Source: Madurella fahalii
Lineage: Eukaryota; Ascomycota; Sordariomycetes; Sordariales
Length of the DNA: 64,000 nt
Direction: 5' to 3'
NCBI GenBank assembly: GCA_029876055.1
Contig: CM056880.1
Coordinates: 1,116,001 to 1,180,000 of the forward strand
Shown: in pieces, positions 34,193-45,951 of the stretch
Position numbering within the stretch: the stretch's first letter is position 1
Layout: every line of letters begins with the position of its first letter
Made by a program: the position numbers and the translations under genes
Notes under the pieces: generated by a model
Seen by the model: only the letters and a program-made list of their open reading frames with translations
Databases searched by the model: none
What the model was told of the DNA's origin: nothing

Positions 34193-37000
34193 TCAAAACA
34201 TGTACAACATCTTTAGCGTGTGATTTCCGTTGAAAGAACCCTCGCAACCCATGCCTGCAAGGACGCAACTCGAGCATAGGTCGTAGTTTTCGTTGCAATC
34301 GCAGCAGTCTAGAAGCGGAGTCAATCGTCAGAAGATTGTACTATGGGCACAACAATACAACTTACGCAAGTAACACCCTTGTATGGTTGTTTGGCACGCA
34401 TCGCATGTAAGATCGAGATCGACATGGTCCGTTATAACTCTGGGGCACTTGCTGGGAACGCCGTCCGTGACGAACATGTCGTGACTGGAGGGGCACGACA
34501 GGCCGGCTTCCCAGCATTTCTCACATATCGCCACGGTAAACCCGGCTTCGGGGTGTTCGGACATGCAGACTAACAAGGAGAAACATGCATTAGATCGTTC
34601 GCTGCCCTCGGACGTTGGGGTGGATACTGAGGTGCAGCTAGCTAGACATGATATGACGAATAACCGGGGTGCTCAGCGCTGAGAACGGCGGTATACCGGT
34701 AGTCGACTAGTGGACCGGAATACAGGAATGTTATGCTCTTTCGGCGGCGTTGATGAGCCCAACTTGGTTTCTCATCATTTCTGTACACGGTGCCGGCCCC
34801 TACAGAAGCGGGGTATGCAAAATAAACTACACTTACAGTAATACTTCCCATTATGATGTACTGTTTGAAGGCAGAAGTCGCAGTACGCGAGTACTTCCAC
34901 TGGTGTTCTTGTGTTAGCTGCTGGAATAAGTCTAGGGGAGGTTTGAGGATTGTAATTCTCACAGTCAACCTTTACCAACACCTCTCCACTCTCGATAGCC
35001 TCTTGGAGTTTTTGTCGTTCGGACAAAATCCGTTGGTAGCGTGCCACGGAAATTGCCAGTCTGGGAGGGCTCTTAACCGGACTCATCCAGGTACTGTTTC
35101 CCGTAACGAAACTCTGTGGGAGATCCGAGGATAGTTGCCTTTCCAAACTATCCGTAGAGAAGCCCGCGAGTCGAATTGGACGGACACCCCATTGAAGCAG
35201 ATGATGACCATCGTAACACCCACGGTTCCTGGAGAGAACGCAGTTGCGGCAAAGGTCAATTTCTCTCCCCTCACAGCAGCAATCTGGCAACAACTTGTAA
35301 GTCACGGAAAATCGGATGGAACATGGACGGTTTAAATCGAGCGAAAGGCTTACGGAAGTAGAAGCCGGCAATTTCGGCGCCACAGTTGGCTCCATCACAG
35401 ACCACCGAGAGAGTCGGCCATCGAAGTCGTTCGCACACTGCTCCGGGATCCTCAAGGGAGTTGTCACGAACCAGAGTGTGCTCCCTCTTCAAGCATCCCC
35501 GACCCATGTTCTTACAGATTTCACAGTAGTGGGTCCCGCAGACACAACATACTAGCATCGGATTAGTACAGGCCCCGGCCTTGATACCATTAAGCGGTGT
35601 CATGACGATAAGAACTTTACCGAATTGAATCTTGGCTCCAATTGGAGTCTGGCAACCGTCGCACCAGATATTGAGGCCGGACCTGGCCACGCTATAAGCA
35701 GTCTCGTCTTTGCCTTTTGGATGAGAAATGAAGAAACCGATTCCCTCTTGTTGAATTGCGTGAACAGAAACTTGCAGCATCCCAGCCACATTATATGTCC
35801 TGAGCAGGTCGATAGTCTCGCAGACGTGTGTCTCAAGCTGGCGGGAAGCCTGATTCTGCAAGTGTGCAATCGTTTCGTATGTCGCTTTGAGTCTCTCCGC
35901 TTCCCTTTGTTGCTTGTCGCGCTCACGCGCCTCTCGGATCTCCTGCTCCGTCCTCCTCTGCTCTTCTAGTTCCCGCCTCTTCTGTTCGCGCAATGCATCT
36001 TGTTGGCGATCGCGTTCCCGAATTTGGGCCATAATCTGATCATTCTCCAGTCTTTGTGCAATGATCTCGTCTTCGAGGCGAGATATCAATCTCGCCTTCA
36101 ACGGGTTGATGGCGTCCTGCGACCGAACTCGGTGACTGGACACCTGCGCCTTTGCCTTGGCTCTCTGTTCCTCCTGGTGGTGGTCTTGCTCGGAAGGCAT
36201 ATTATCTTTAAGTGACAATCCTGCCATGGTCTGGTCGAGGGACTTCCCTTGGCTCAATTCCTTTTGGACCAGCAGTTGAGGGCCCGGACTTGCGGCCATG
36301 CCTTCAAGCAGTGGGATGAAACGGTCATAATCTCTTCCCATTCGTTCAATTCTGGCTCCGTCTTTGATCATGGGCTTCCACGCATCGGGTAGATCCAGTA
36401 ACTCCTTCTCTCGCTGCTCTCCAATGCTCGGCTGAACGTCGTTCCAGAAAGTTGTAACCAAGAGAACTTTCTGGAAGTAGTCGTCGCCGAGAAGCTTCTT
36501 GAATGTTGATAACATCCGGCGACTGGAACCCTGAAATCTGTTGTGGGTGATTGGATGTAACAATAGGATTCCGGCCAAGCATTGCCCGTTGGTAGAACAC
36601 TTCAGCACCCAGTCAACAAGTTTCTCAAGAATCTCAAAGTCTGGCCTTTCGGTATCGTCGAAACCCGGCGTATCAACCAGATCAATGTTCCTTGACGAAG
36701 TCCGGAGCTTGAAAGCCTGAATTTCCGAGGTTTCTGAAACGAAAGGTTAGCTTTAATTACCAGGTATGTACGAGGCGCCGCGCGGGGCGGGAGCCAACCT
36801 GATCTCAAGCCTAAGCCCACTCTAACGTTATCATTGCTTGTTATCCCCCTGATGAAACTACTTTTACCCGAGCCTGTGACGCCCATCACCGCTATTACAA
36901 TGCTTGTATCTGCAGGATATGGCATGTTGAGACTGTACTGTCCGCTGAAAATTGTGTTGCAGGAGAAGCGAGGCTGCGTAGGGTTTCCCATCATTAACAT
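34193..37000 (-). CDS. AIG1/GIMAP-like GTPase with coiled coil and three ZZ-like Cys-rich modules
   Basis: Exons 36799-37000, 35354-36733, 34837-35283, 34366-34569 and 34193-34308 give 782 residues; all phases close. The G domain has the P-loop GVTGSGKSS (about 40-48), a DTPGFDDTERPD switch, and LVTTFWNDV where a canonical GTPase would have N/TKxD. A long Arg/Glu/Gln-rich coiled coil follows (about 220-300). The C-terminal part holds three Cys modules: CDGC...CCVCGTHYCEIC then CDGANCGAEI...HCCCEGREIDLCRNC; CDFC...FCMSEHPEAG..CEKC; and CDAC...HCCDCNENYDLCSSC. These resemble ZZ-type zinc fingers. The last three introns each fall, in phase 1, just before the middle Cys of a module. The start is uncertain: ATG at 37000 is chosen, but one at 36922 (MPYPADTS) is possible. 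It is head to head with the paralogue at 37491. Confidence 0.8.
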
Positions 37001-37490
37001 AGGAGGATCCAAACGAGCCAGTCGCAATATGGAAACGCGACTTGGCGAGACGTGCTCGTGTAGGAAAACATTGGGAGGGCGGATGGGGCTGGGCACAGCT
37101 GGCTGAGCCCGGCCTTCGGGGGAAGGGAGTCTGGCTGGGCCGCAAGTGATCTTATCCCGATAGTATACTTCAATAGCGCGCGCCACCAGTTGCAACCACG
37201 ACCACATGGCGCGTTAATGATTGGATCATTGTTCGCTCAGCCCCAGCCACGGAGAAAGCTGAAGCTACTGGATTTATGCAGCAGGAATGTGCTCAACAAC
37301 GGACAGAAAACACATGGCCAAGGCGTTCAGCCAGGCGGAGCTGTTCTGGGCCCCTTTCGGCGCTGTTTGTCACCCGGCGCTGTCGCATATATACCGGACC
37401 GCGTACTTGTGTTGGGACCGAACCGTTCTGTAAACAGTTGAAAAAAACTGCGACGCTTATTTCGTCACAGTTCCCGTTCGTCTTTCCTAT
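37001..37490. promoter_or_regulatory. Shared promoter region of the divergent GTPase pair
   Basis: Only about 490 bases separate the two predicted start codons, so both promoters must lie here and may be co-regulated. A TATA-like CGCATATATACC string occurs near 37382-37393, about 100 bases before the plus-strand start. No binding sites can be assigned with confidence. Confidence 0.5.
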
Positions 37491-39262
37491 ATGACCTCAA
37501 CTACGCCACTTGGTCCTGTCCCTGAAGATGGCCTCAATGTCGATGAACCGAGCGAGCATGGCCGGCGCAGGAAACCCTGCCCAAACATTCCTGTACGGTT
37601 GAGTAGCTTGACCGTCTCCATGCTGGATGTGCTAACCGTCATGAAGGCCATCTGATACATTCATCGCGGTTATGGGTGTTACGGGAGCCGGGAAAAGTAC
37701 CTTCATCTCTAAGTGCTGCCCATCTGCCGTCGGATCGGCCTCTGATGGGATGAAGTCATGTTCGTCCCCTTTTTAACCACTGCTTGCTTGATATCACAAA
37801 CAGATTCTCACAAACCCTGATAGGCACACAGGACGTCAAAGCATACACGTTCAATCACAACGCGAAGGTGATACACCTCCTCGACACCCCGGGCTTCGAC
37901 GACACCTATCGCAGCGATAGCGATGTCCTGCGCGACCTGGCGTATTATCTCACCTCTTCGTATGGCAACGGTTATAAGCTCAGCGGTATCATTTACCTCC
38001 ACCCGATTACCCACAACCGGATGACGGGGACGGCGTTCAAGAACCTGCGAACATTCCGCAAGCTATGTGGAGTCCAAAGCATGTCCTCAACGGTTCTGGC
38101 AACAACGATGTGGTCCGAGGTATCCCCCGATATCGGAAATGCGAGGGAGCTCGAGCTCAAGGAGACGGCAGAGTTCTGGGGGGACATGATCCGCGAAGGT
38201 TCGACCGTGTACCGGCACACCGACGACCACAACTCGGCCATCAACATCATCTCATTTCTGACGGACCGCGACACCAAGACGGTCCTGGGCTTACAGGCCG
38301 AGATGGTGGACCAAAAGAGATCGCTGGAGGACACCGAGGCTGGGCGGGAGGTGGACAAGGAAATGAACCAGCAGCGCGAGCTTTTTGAGAAGCGTCTTGC
38401 GCACACTCGGTCGGAGCTCGAGGAAGCGATTGCAGCGAAGGACGAGCAACACGTCAGGGAAATCATGCAGGAGCAGGAGAAGTTCGAGAGCAAATTAGCT
38501 GCCATTCAGCAGGGGAGGGAGGAGCTCCGCATCAGCATGGAGGCGTTGATCGCCGAGAAGGAGAAGAGACATGAGGAGGAGCTAGCCAAAGTAAATGAGG
38601 AACTGAACGCCTCGAAGCTGGCGACAAAGAAGCAAGCGGACGAATGGCAAAAGTACATCGAAAAGACCGAGCTGCAACGAAAGCAAGATGAAGCCGAGAA
38701 GAAACAACGCGAAGAGGAGCTGGAGGCGGCCAAACAGCAGGCTTTGGTTGCCGGTCTGGACAATCTCTGCATCTCACTCGGGGCTGTCGAGGTAATACAG
38801 CTCCAGGCGAAGGAAGCCAAAAAGCGCGAAGAGGAGATGCTCGAAGTCATTGCGGAAGAGTGGGGGCGCAGGGAGTCGCAAATGAGAAATGCGCTCGAAG
38901 TTCAGGCGAGACTGCTGGAGAGACAGAACCAGATGACGTACGACATGAGGACCATGGAGGATCTGAGACAACACAAACTGCAGTACTTGCAACAGCAGCA
39001 GCTCCTGGCGGCCATGGAACAGCAGATGGGGAATCTACAAGCCCAGACTCACCAGCCACCACCGCCCCCGGCGTATCAGGAAATCTACCCTCAGAACCCG
39101 CCACAGCAGCAACCCGGTACCGGATACTACCCCAATCCAGGACCGTCTTATCAGTCAAACGAAGGTTCGAGTGGCGGAGCAGCGATTGGTGCCGGGGTGG
39201 GATTGGCAACCGGAGCAGCACTCACTGGCGCGGCGATGTTGGGTGGTTGCACTCTCATGTGA
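37491..39262 (+). CDS. AIG1/GIMAP-like GTPase with long coiled coil and CaaX-type tail
   Basis: Exons 37491-37597, 37647-37759 and 37824-39262 (introns of 49 and 64 nt) give 552 residues. The joins restore VRPSDTFIAVMGVTGAGKST (P-loop about 46-53) and MKSCTQDVKAYTF before LLDTPGFDDTYRSD. A GIIYLHPITHNRMTG block, shared almost word for word with its divergent neighbour (ILLLHPITHNRFQG), proves common ancestry. ATTMWSEV replaces the N/TKxD motif. Residues about 215-430 form a charged coiled coil, followed by a Gln/Pro-rich stretch. The tail GAAIGAGVGLATGAALTGAA is a glycine-zipper-like hydrophobic segment. The last four residues, CTLM, fit a CaaX farnesylation box. Membrane attachment is inferred. 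The first intron uses a GTTGAG donor and is short, so its exact border is the weakest point. Confidence 0.82.
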
Positions 39263-40783
39263 GGATTCAGATACCGCGTTCATCAGCTGCGGAACGGAAT
39301 AGAGCCGGCGTGTACGTGCTTCTAATGCTCGTTATGGTTGATGTATTGCTGTCGTAATAGAGGAACTATCTTGCGGAAGGTCATAGAAAGATGAATACGA
39401 GTGAATGTCTACCTAGATATTGGCAAGAAGCATACTGGTTCAGGCTATGCGCGCGTAAGTAAGTGGTATTACACTCTGAGATTGATGTTCAATAACTGAA
39501 CTCCAACCTACATGCACCCGAAAGAATCTGCTACGCCTAATGTGTCTGCTAACATGTTTGATACAGAAAGGAATGTCAAATGAGGAACAAGACCTGTTGG
39601 ATGGGTTCTGGACATCTACTAGACAAGATACTCACCGAGGGAGTCTCTGGAGCAGTTTTGACTTAATTACGGAGTCAAGGAGCTGCTTTACTTGGTCCTG
39701 TATTTTTGATCGAATCGTGGAGTGGGGACCGAGATTGTGGTTGGGAGCTTGCCAGACAATTAATGGCGGCCCCATTGTTAACGTAAAGCTGGCCATCTAG
39801 GGTTTCATTGTATCGTAGTATGTGGACTCATAGCTCCCAACCGACCCCCCACCATCTCCAAGATGCCTGTCACTTATTACGCCGAACCGGCAATCCAGGG
39901 TGATGCTTTCTCGACTGCCTCATTCACGAAGCGAAACACATCCACGCAGCCATACGCGCCATCCCCACTGCGGCCAGTCAGTCACGTTTGACAAGGCGAA
40001 ATTGGACGCCAAGCATGACCAGCCCTGCGACTCTGATCGGCGATCGACATCGGGCGACAGCCGGAATGGGAATCATGGAAGGCCTGATACCGAGCGCAGC
40101 CAGCAGTCTCCGGGCCGCAACGTAGATTTCCCGAAGGACCCCTCCCATTCGTTGCGAGCGATGGGGTGCCAAGCTGTTTTGTCGTCGGACGCGCCCTGGT
40201 TTACCAGCTTCACTAAAAGTGGTGAGAGGCTCGGGACCGCAAGCCGCATACAACACTGCGTGGCCCTGGATCGCACTACCGGGAACAACCGCCGGCAAAG
40301 TCGGAGTAGCGGCATTGCAGGAATCTTTTGAGGGATTACAACCCCCACAACGCTAGAGTCCCACGAGGAGCATGAAACCAGGTTTCGCATGCCAAAGTAC
40401 ACCACCCTCATTTCGATTCATCTATTCCCGGCGGCTTAGCCAAGCCTCCATCTCGGCACCAAGAGGTGTGGGATTTCGAATCTTCCTTCCACAGATGACA
40501 GGTGTTGGCCGTCACGCGCTCCACACGGACTACTAGCAATGTAACGTCTTCGGTTGGGAGTCCCATCACCCTGGGGGATGGAATCCGGCCTCCTTGTGGG
40601 GTGCTCAGGGGCATCATGGCCGGGAATCAACGTAAATCGAGGATGTTACCGTTGATGCCGCTCGGGAGATCAGCAAGCTATAAAAACCCCTCCCGAACCT
40701 CCTGAAAGATCTCCAGGATCGACGTAGCAGGCCTAGATTCACCACCATTGCCCCTCGCTCTTGTCGCCAGCTCAATCAACAAG
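39263..40783. other. Intergenic / LPMO upstream region
   Basis: About 1.5 kb without a supported gene. Frames at 39900-40331 (+) and 40073-40411 (-) have no domain. The last 200 bases are the AA9 promoter. Confidence 0.5.
40678..40686 (+). promoter_or_regulatory. TATA box of the AA9 gene
   Basis: CTATAAAAAC lies about 100 bases upstream of the AA9 start codon. Two strings matching the CreA carbon-repressor consensus (SYGGRG) lie just upstream: CTGGGG at 40571-40576 and GTGGGG at 40596-40601. Carbon repression is usual for this enzyme class. The sites are short and could be chance. Confidence 0.5.
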
Positions 40784-41621
40784 ATGAAAGTCTCTACTTC
40801 CATTGCGCTTCTGGCTGCGGCCGGCGCCCAGGCCCACTGTAAGTTCCAACCCAACCGCCTCTCATCCAGAATTCTCCCTGGGAGATGGACTCTAACATCA
40901 CCGTTCCCAGACACCTTCCCCAGGACCTCGGTGAATGGCCAGCTCTCAGCCGAGTGGGAGACAATCCGCATCACCGAGAACCACTACTCCCACGGCCCTG
41001 TCACCGATGTCAACTCGCAGTCCATGACCTGCTACGAGCGCGATGTGGGTAAGGGCGCACCCAAGACCGTCTCGGTGCAGGCCGGCGGCACGGTGACCTT
41101 CACCGTCGACACATCCATCGGCCACCCGGGCCCCCTTCATTTCTACATGGCCAAGGTGCCCGCGGGCCAAACCGCCGCCACCTTTGACGGCAAAGGTGCC
41201 GTGTGGTTCAAGATCTATCAGGATGGCCCGTCTGGCCTGGGCACAGGGACCCTTTCATGGCCTAGCGACGGTATGTCCCTTCGGCTTTCCCTACACCAAC
41301 GATTTGTAAGTGATATACTGATGACCGTGTAAAGGCAAGACGCAAGTCTCGGTCAAGATCCCCCAGTGCGTGCAAAATGGCGAGTACCTCCTCCGTGTGG
41401 AGCACATCGCGCTGCACGGCGCCGGGAGTGTCGGCGGTGCACAGCTGTACATTTCGTGCGCACAGATCAGCGTTACCGGCGGCAGCGGTACGCTCAACGC
41501 GGGCAACCTGGTCTCGTTCCCCGGCGCGTACAAGGCGACCGACCCCGGCATCCTGTTCCAGCTGTACTGGCCTACCCCGACCAGCTATGTCAACCCTGGC
41601 CCGCCGGTTGTCCAGTGTTGA
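40784..41621 (+). CDS. AA9 lytic polysaccharide monooxygenase
   Basis: Exons 40784-40838, 40911-41270 and 41335-41621 (introns of 72 and 64 nt) give 233 residues. The signal peptide MKVSTSIALLAAAGAQA is followed directly by His18, which becomes the N-terminal copper ligand of the histidine brace. The codon after it is split by the first intron. The second ligand is His90 in GHPGPLHFY. Further family marks are VPAGQTAATFDG, KIPQCVQNGEYLLRVEHIALHG, and GGAQLYISCAQISVTGG with the axial Tyr. The length fits a single catalytic domain with no CBM1. AA9 enzymes oxidatively cleave cellulose or other beta-glucans, using copper and a peroxide or oxygen co-substrate. A TATA box and possible CreA sites lie upstream. 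Confidence 0.93.
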
Positions 41622-41970
41622 GGGTTTATGGGTTACTGTGGGGTGTGAGGCCGGGATGACGGACCGGCGTAAGAATGACGGTATATAGGGTGGCCCGTTT
41701 CTCCCGCCTTACTCTAGGTGGTGGACTCCGTACATAGTTCAGTTTTCAGCCGTATGTGGCCACTTATATTCCTCATATAGGACTTTGAATGACTAGTAAT
41801 CCACGCAAACACTGGCATGTTGCTCAACTTACGACTCACAGCCACCAAACCCTTTCACTTTCGAGTCCACCGGCTCGCAGGACTACTAGTATGCACGTTA
41901 CCTCATCCCTCATATGATGTCCCATGCAAACAAACCATGATTCGACTTCTGTCCGTGAGCGGGTAGGCTC

Positions 41971-43075
41971 CTAGCTACAGCGGGCCGTGGCAAACTCTTC
42001 CAGCAACTTTTCCACTTCGTCTTTGGCCTCGAGCATGGCCCAGTGGCCGGTATCCAACCTCACAACCTTCAAATCCTGGGCCATCGCTCCAGTGGCCTGT
42101 ACCTGGAGGTCATTCATGACGACATAGTCCTTCTCCGTAACCATCAAAAGTGTTGGTACTGTGACCTTCTTAGCCTCGGCCGTGAGTTCCCGGTCCCCTG
42201 CGGGATCAGTGAAGGCCAAGGCCTTGTACCAGTTGGAAACACCAGTGTAGCCGCCCTTGACGATCCGGTTGTGCATCTCTAGTTCCTCTGGTGAGATCCA
42301 GTCGGCAATGGGCAATTCCTTCCCGGCCTCAAGGAACTTTAGAAGACCGCCCTCGGCGCCGAGATGATCTTTCCACGTCTCGGGGTCTCGAGCATACAGA
42401 AGCGAATCAAGCGCTCTGTCGTGCTTCTCCAAAAGAGACGCTCCTTCCGGGGAGATAAAAACCTCCATGTAACCTGACGTGCTATGTCCGACCATCTTTT
42501 TCGAGAATGCAACCAGGGACTCTGCGCACCTCGATGTTAGCGGCGAGCGTTGCGTGGCTGGGACTTATCCTGCGTACTTATATCGAGCCGGCTCTCGAAG
42601 ATGGTGAAACCCACGGCGATGAAGATGAGACCACGGAAAAGATCTTTGTAGCGGACATATACATGGGACAGCAGAGGCGAGCCGCTAGGCAGTGGGTCAG
42701 CGGAGGGAATCATACAAAGACCGGTTGATGGGCCAACTCTCACAAGTCATGGCCAACACCGATCACCTTGTCGATTCCAATCACTTTTGACACCAGCTCG
42801 TGCACCTGAGGGACCATGTACTCCATTTGGTAAGGTTCATACGATTCCGGACGATCCGTGTCTTCATAGCCGAGTAGGTCAGGCGCGATGACGCCGAATC
42901 CAGCCTTGGGTAATTGTTCTATCTGGTAGCGCCAGATGTAACTCGAGCATGGGGCGCCGTGGAGCAGCAGAAACGTCGGCTTCGACGGAGCGGCGGGAAC
43001 ATGAACGTAGCCATATGTCGTTCCGTCGCTAAGCGTGGCCTTCCTGGCCAGGTTGGGAAATGCTAGGGATGCCAT
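41971..43075 (-). CDS. Alpha/beta hydrolase, soluble epoxide-hydrolase-like
   Basis: Exons 42744-43075, 42578-42684 and 41971-42521 (introns of 59 and 56 nt) give 329 residues. The joins make VIGVGHDFGSPLLSHVYV and LDIKSLVAFSKKMVGH, both of which fit the family. FLLLHGAPCSSYIWRYQI is the oxyanion HGxP region. The candidate nucleophile is Asp110 in GHDFG, and the candidate catalytic His is His306 in LDTGHWAM. Asp as nucleophile marks the epoxide hydrolase/dehalogenase branch. A cap domain lies between about 140 and 230. No signal peptide is present, so it is probably cytosolic or peroxisomal. The substrate is unknown. Confidence 0.85.
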
Positions 43076-44089
43076 GATTTTAGATAGAGAATTGGAAGGG
43101 TTTGATTGATAGAGAAACGTGCGGAGAACTTAGCGGGGCCGAGATCGTGGAGCTGTTGTGAGGACAGGGAGCTAGAAAATCTGTCAGCATCAATGCGACG
43201 GTTACGGGGTTGGGACTCGACCTGGCAAATCAGAGTCGATTTTGGACTAATTACGCCTCATGCTTGCTCTCTACCCCGCCATTTCGCCCTGCTAACGACT
43301 ACGCTCTATTGGTGAACCAAACTGTCGGCCGCTAGTGGGCCAGGTTCCGCTCCTAACAGCCCTCAGAACAAGGATTCGGCGACCCTCTGCGATGGTAGGG
43401 TCGAGCCCATCGTTAGACACTGCTGTGGGCTTACGGCTATAACACGTAACGGAAAGGCGTCTAGATCTATGGTAACCCATATATTAGTAACCTACTAGGT
43501 AGCCTTTTGCCTTAATTATCCTGCTTCCGACGAGAAAAACGATCGAAAGGGAATGGCACAAGTCTAGGAGGAATTAATGGAGGGATATTAATATTAACGG
43601 CCTTTCAGAGTTGTTGAGGTATGGCTTAGTTATGATATGTGATTACTAGCAGCCGTCTCAGGTCTAAGCAGCTGGGCCCAAGTGACACATCTTGATTACG
43701 TGTGGTGACCAGACACCCGCAATCGAAAAGTCCTATGAGCGGAAAACCCAACCCATGCGCCACTGGGACGAGTCAAGTATGTGAATGTAACCTGTGCCGG
43801 TCTATATTGCTCGCCAGGGGTTATCCGACCCCTCATTGACGCGCCCTCGGAAGTCGGAGCGGCACTTGCTTGACAGGCTATAGACGACCTCCATACTAGT
43901 TGATATCCGCAGCTACGTTACAGGGACCTAGACAGAAGCGTACCCAACTGGCCAGCACATTCAGCCGGCAGTCCCCGCACGTATAGATAGATATACTCCG
44001 CCAGTGACAGTCATTTCACCTGTCCAAGAGGCAGTAGTCGCTCACATCTACACTATTGTAGGCTCTGATTGTCAATATACTATGCTATC
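43076..44089. other. Intergenic
   Basis: About 1 kb between divergent genes (hydrolase - and secreted repeat protein +). It is AT-rich around 43480-43640. No gene seen. Confidence 0.5.
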
Positions 44090-45951
44090 ATGTCACTGTT
44101 GCTTGCGCTGTGTTGCTGCTGGATTGGGCTCATGTCCACGGCTACCTGCCAAGTAGCATCCGGCACCCCCAATCACCCGGACGTACCGCCGCCACCTTGG
44201 CCGGGCTGCTCTGCGGTTTCGCTGAGCTCACCGTATCTTGATCTCACATCTTTCCGACATGAGACCAAAAACGCGTATGGGCTGGTCCAATTTGAGCTCC
44301 ACAATCCCATGAGCAAGGGGACAACGCACTGTCGTGCTAAATATGAGTCGCAACACGGCCCCGTCATTTCTGCGAACTGCACCGCTGACAAACGCGACAC
44401 GGGAACGACGAGCTTCCGATTTGATCCCGTGGGGAATGGGCGGCTGGAAGTGAACCACACATGGACCTGCAACGATAGCTTGAGCTCGGTGATACTAGTA
44501 GATGGGTGAGTAGGGCCGAGGGCGGGTTATCCCGGTTACAGGATCATAGTGGCTGATGTGCACTTGTGGAGTGTTCAGAATCGCACACTTTGCGGGCAGG
44601 GGCATGATAGAGGCCCCAACAGGCGACGGAAGACGGCGAATCTGGTTGACGCTAGAAAACCCAGTCAAGTTAAAGCCTGTCATACCGGCGCCGCCACAGG
44701 GATACGACGCGCCCGGCTGCACCGCCAGGTCTCTGGCAAGCCCTTCATGGACTGTCTCGGGGTTTGACTGGAGAACTGGCGTATGGATTATGCCACGTAA
44801 CCCCATCATGAACTTCGGCCCCACTCCGGCGTTCGTGTTGCGCTTCAACCTCACTAACCAGGCCAACGGTGTCACCTATACCTGTGACGCCGGCTGTACG
44901 CTCGCCGAGGAGCTGCTACTCTCAAACTCCGCGCTCACACAGTTGACCGATTCTGCACACGAACAAGACGATCACGCATGGTGTAGTTGTGTTAGACGCC
45001 CGCCACCGGCAGACACAAACGACAGGTATTTCGAGTGGACATCCATCCGCTTCGACCCGTACCGCAGGTCGCTTTCTGTCGCGCAGACCTGGTACTGCAA
45101 CGACACGGGGTCTCGCGGCCCAGTCCAGTTTACCGCATCGGGGAAAACGACGGACGTCCCGTTGTCACCTGAGGACTGTGTCGAGAGGCCAGCCACGGAA
45201 CCAGACTGGGTGGCAAACACCGGCTTGCCAATTGGCGGCTCTGTGCCGATTCAAGATGGCTTTACTTGTAACGGGATCTCGGCTTTCAACATCACCGGCG
45301 CGATTGCCTCGCAGCACAAAATGGAGCAGGGCGCTCTCCAGCTGCCTAAGCCTGTGAGGCGGAGCTGCACCGCCAGCTCGCTCGGCCTAGTAAACGATTC
45401 TTCGGCTCTTATCCGCTACTCGATCAGGCACTTTGGGGCGGGATACTACGATCCAGATGACTCAGGGTATCGGAATATAGTCCCCGGGAACGGCAGCACC
45501 GGTGGGTTTGCTCTCGACCTCTCTGGGGGTTTCACTGGTAGCATACAATGCACCCATGGCGGCCAACCCGGTGTGGGGGGTGGTACCTACTTCGGGTATA
45601 GATGTGGTAACCAGCTCGAATTTGACTCGGCCGTCGCCGGAAATCTGAGCGCAGTTTGGGACTCATCTACGCACATTCTGAAGGTTGACATTTCCTGGGC
45701 TTGCAACGACAAGAACCGCGACACGCCGTGAGTATTTGCTTCATTGAGAGAAAGTTCACATTTCTCCCGCTCTGCTAATTTCTTGCAGTATCGTATTCCG
45801 AGGGTTCGGGAGCGTGATGCTGCCGGATCTCGAGTGTAGGGTCCCGAATTCTGGAGACCCAACCTGGAAGTTCTGTCAGGCCCCTGAGCTGATAAAGACG
45901 GCGACGCACCTGCTTACCAATATCTCTTGGTATACAACCGGGCAGTCTTAG
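44090..45951 (+). CDS. Secreted Cys-containing protein with repeated W-x-CND module
   Basis: Exons 44090-44505, 44579-45727 and 45789-45951 (introns of 73 and 61 nt) give 575 residues. The start MSLLLALCCCWIGLMSTATC gives a signal peptide. Three modules of about 150-190 residues each open with a Cys-Ser/Thr-Ala block (PGCSAVSLSSP, PGCTARSLASP, RSCTASSLGLV). Each ends with a strand pair: FDPVGNGRLEVNHTWTCND, FDPYRRSLSVAQTWYCND and WDSSTHILKVDISWACND. Many N-glycosylation sites occur. I do not know a named family for this module. Its beta-rich pattern with paired Cys suggests an immunoglobulin-like or adhesive extracellular domain. The last exon encodes a Cys-containing extension. Confidence 0.72.

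Noticed and set aside
43292..43480. Small minus-strand frame upstream of the hydrolase gene
   Set aside because: 62 codons, no start context or domain, in an AT-rich intergenic region.
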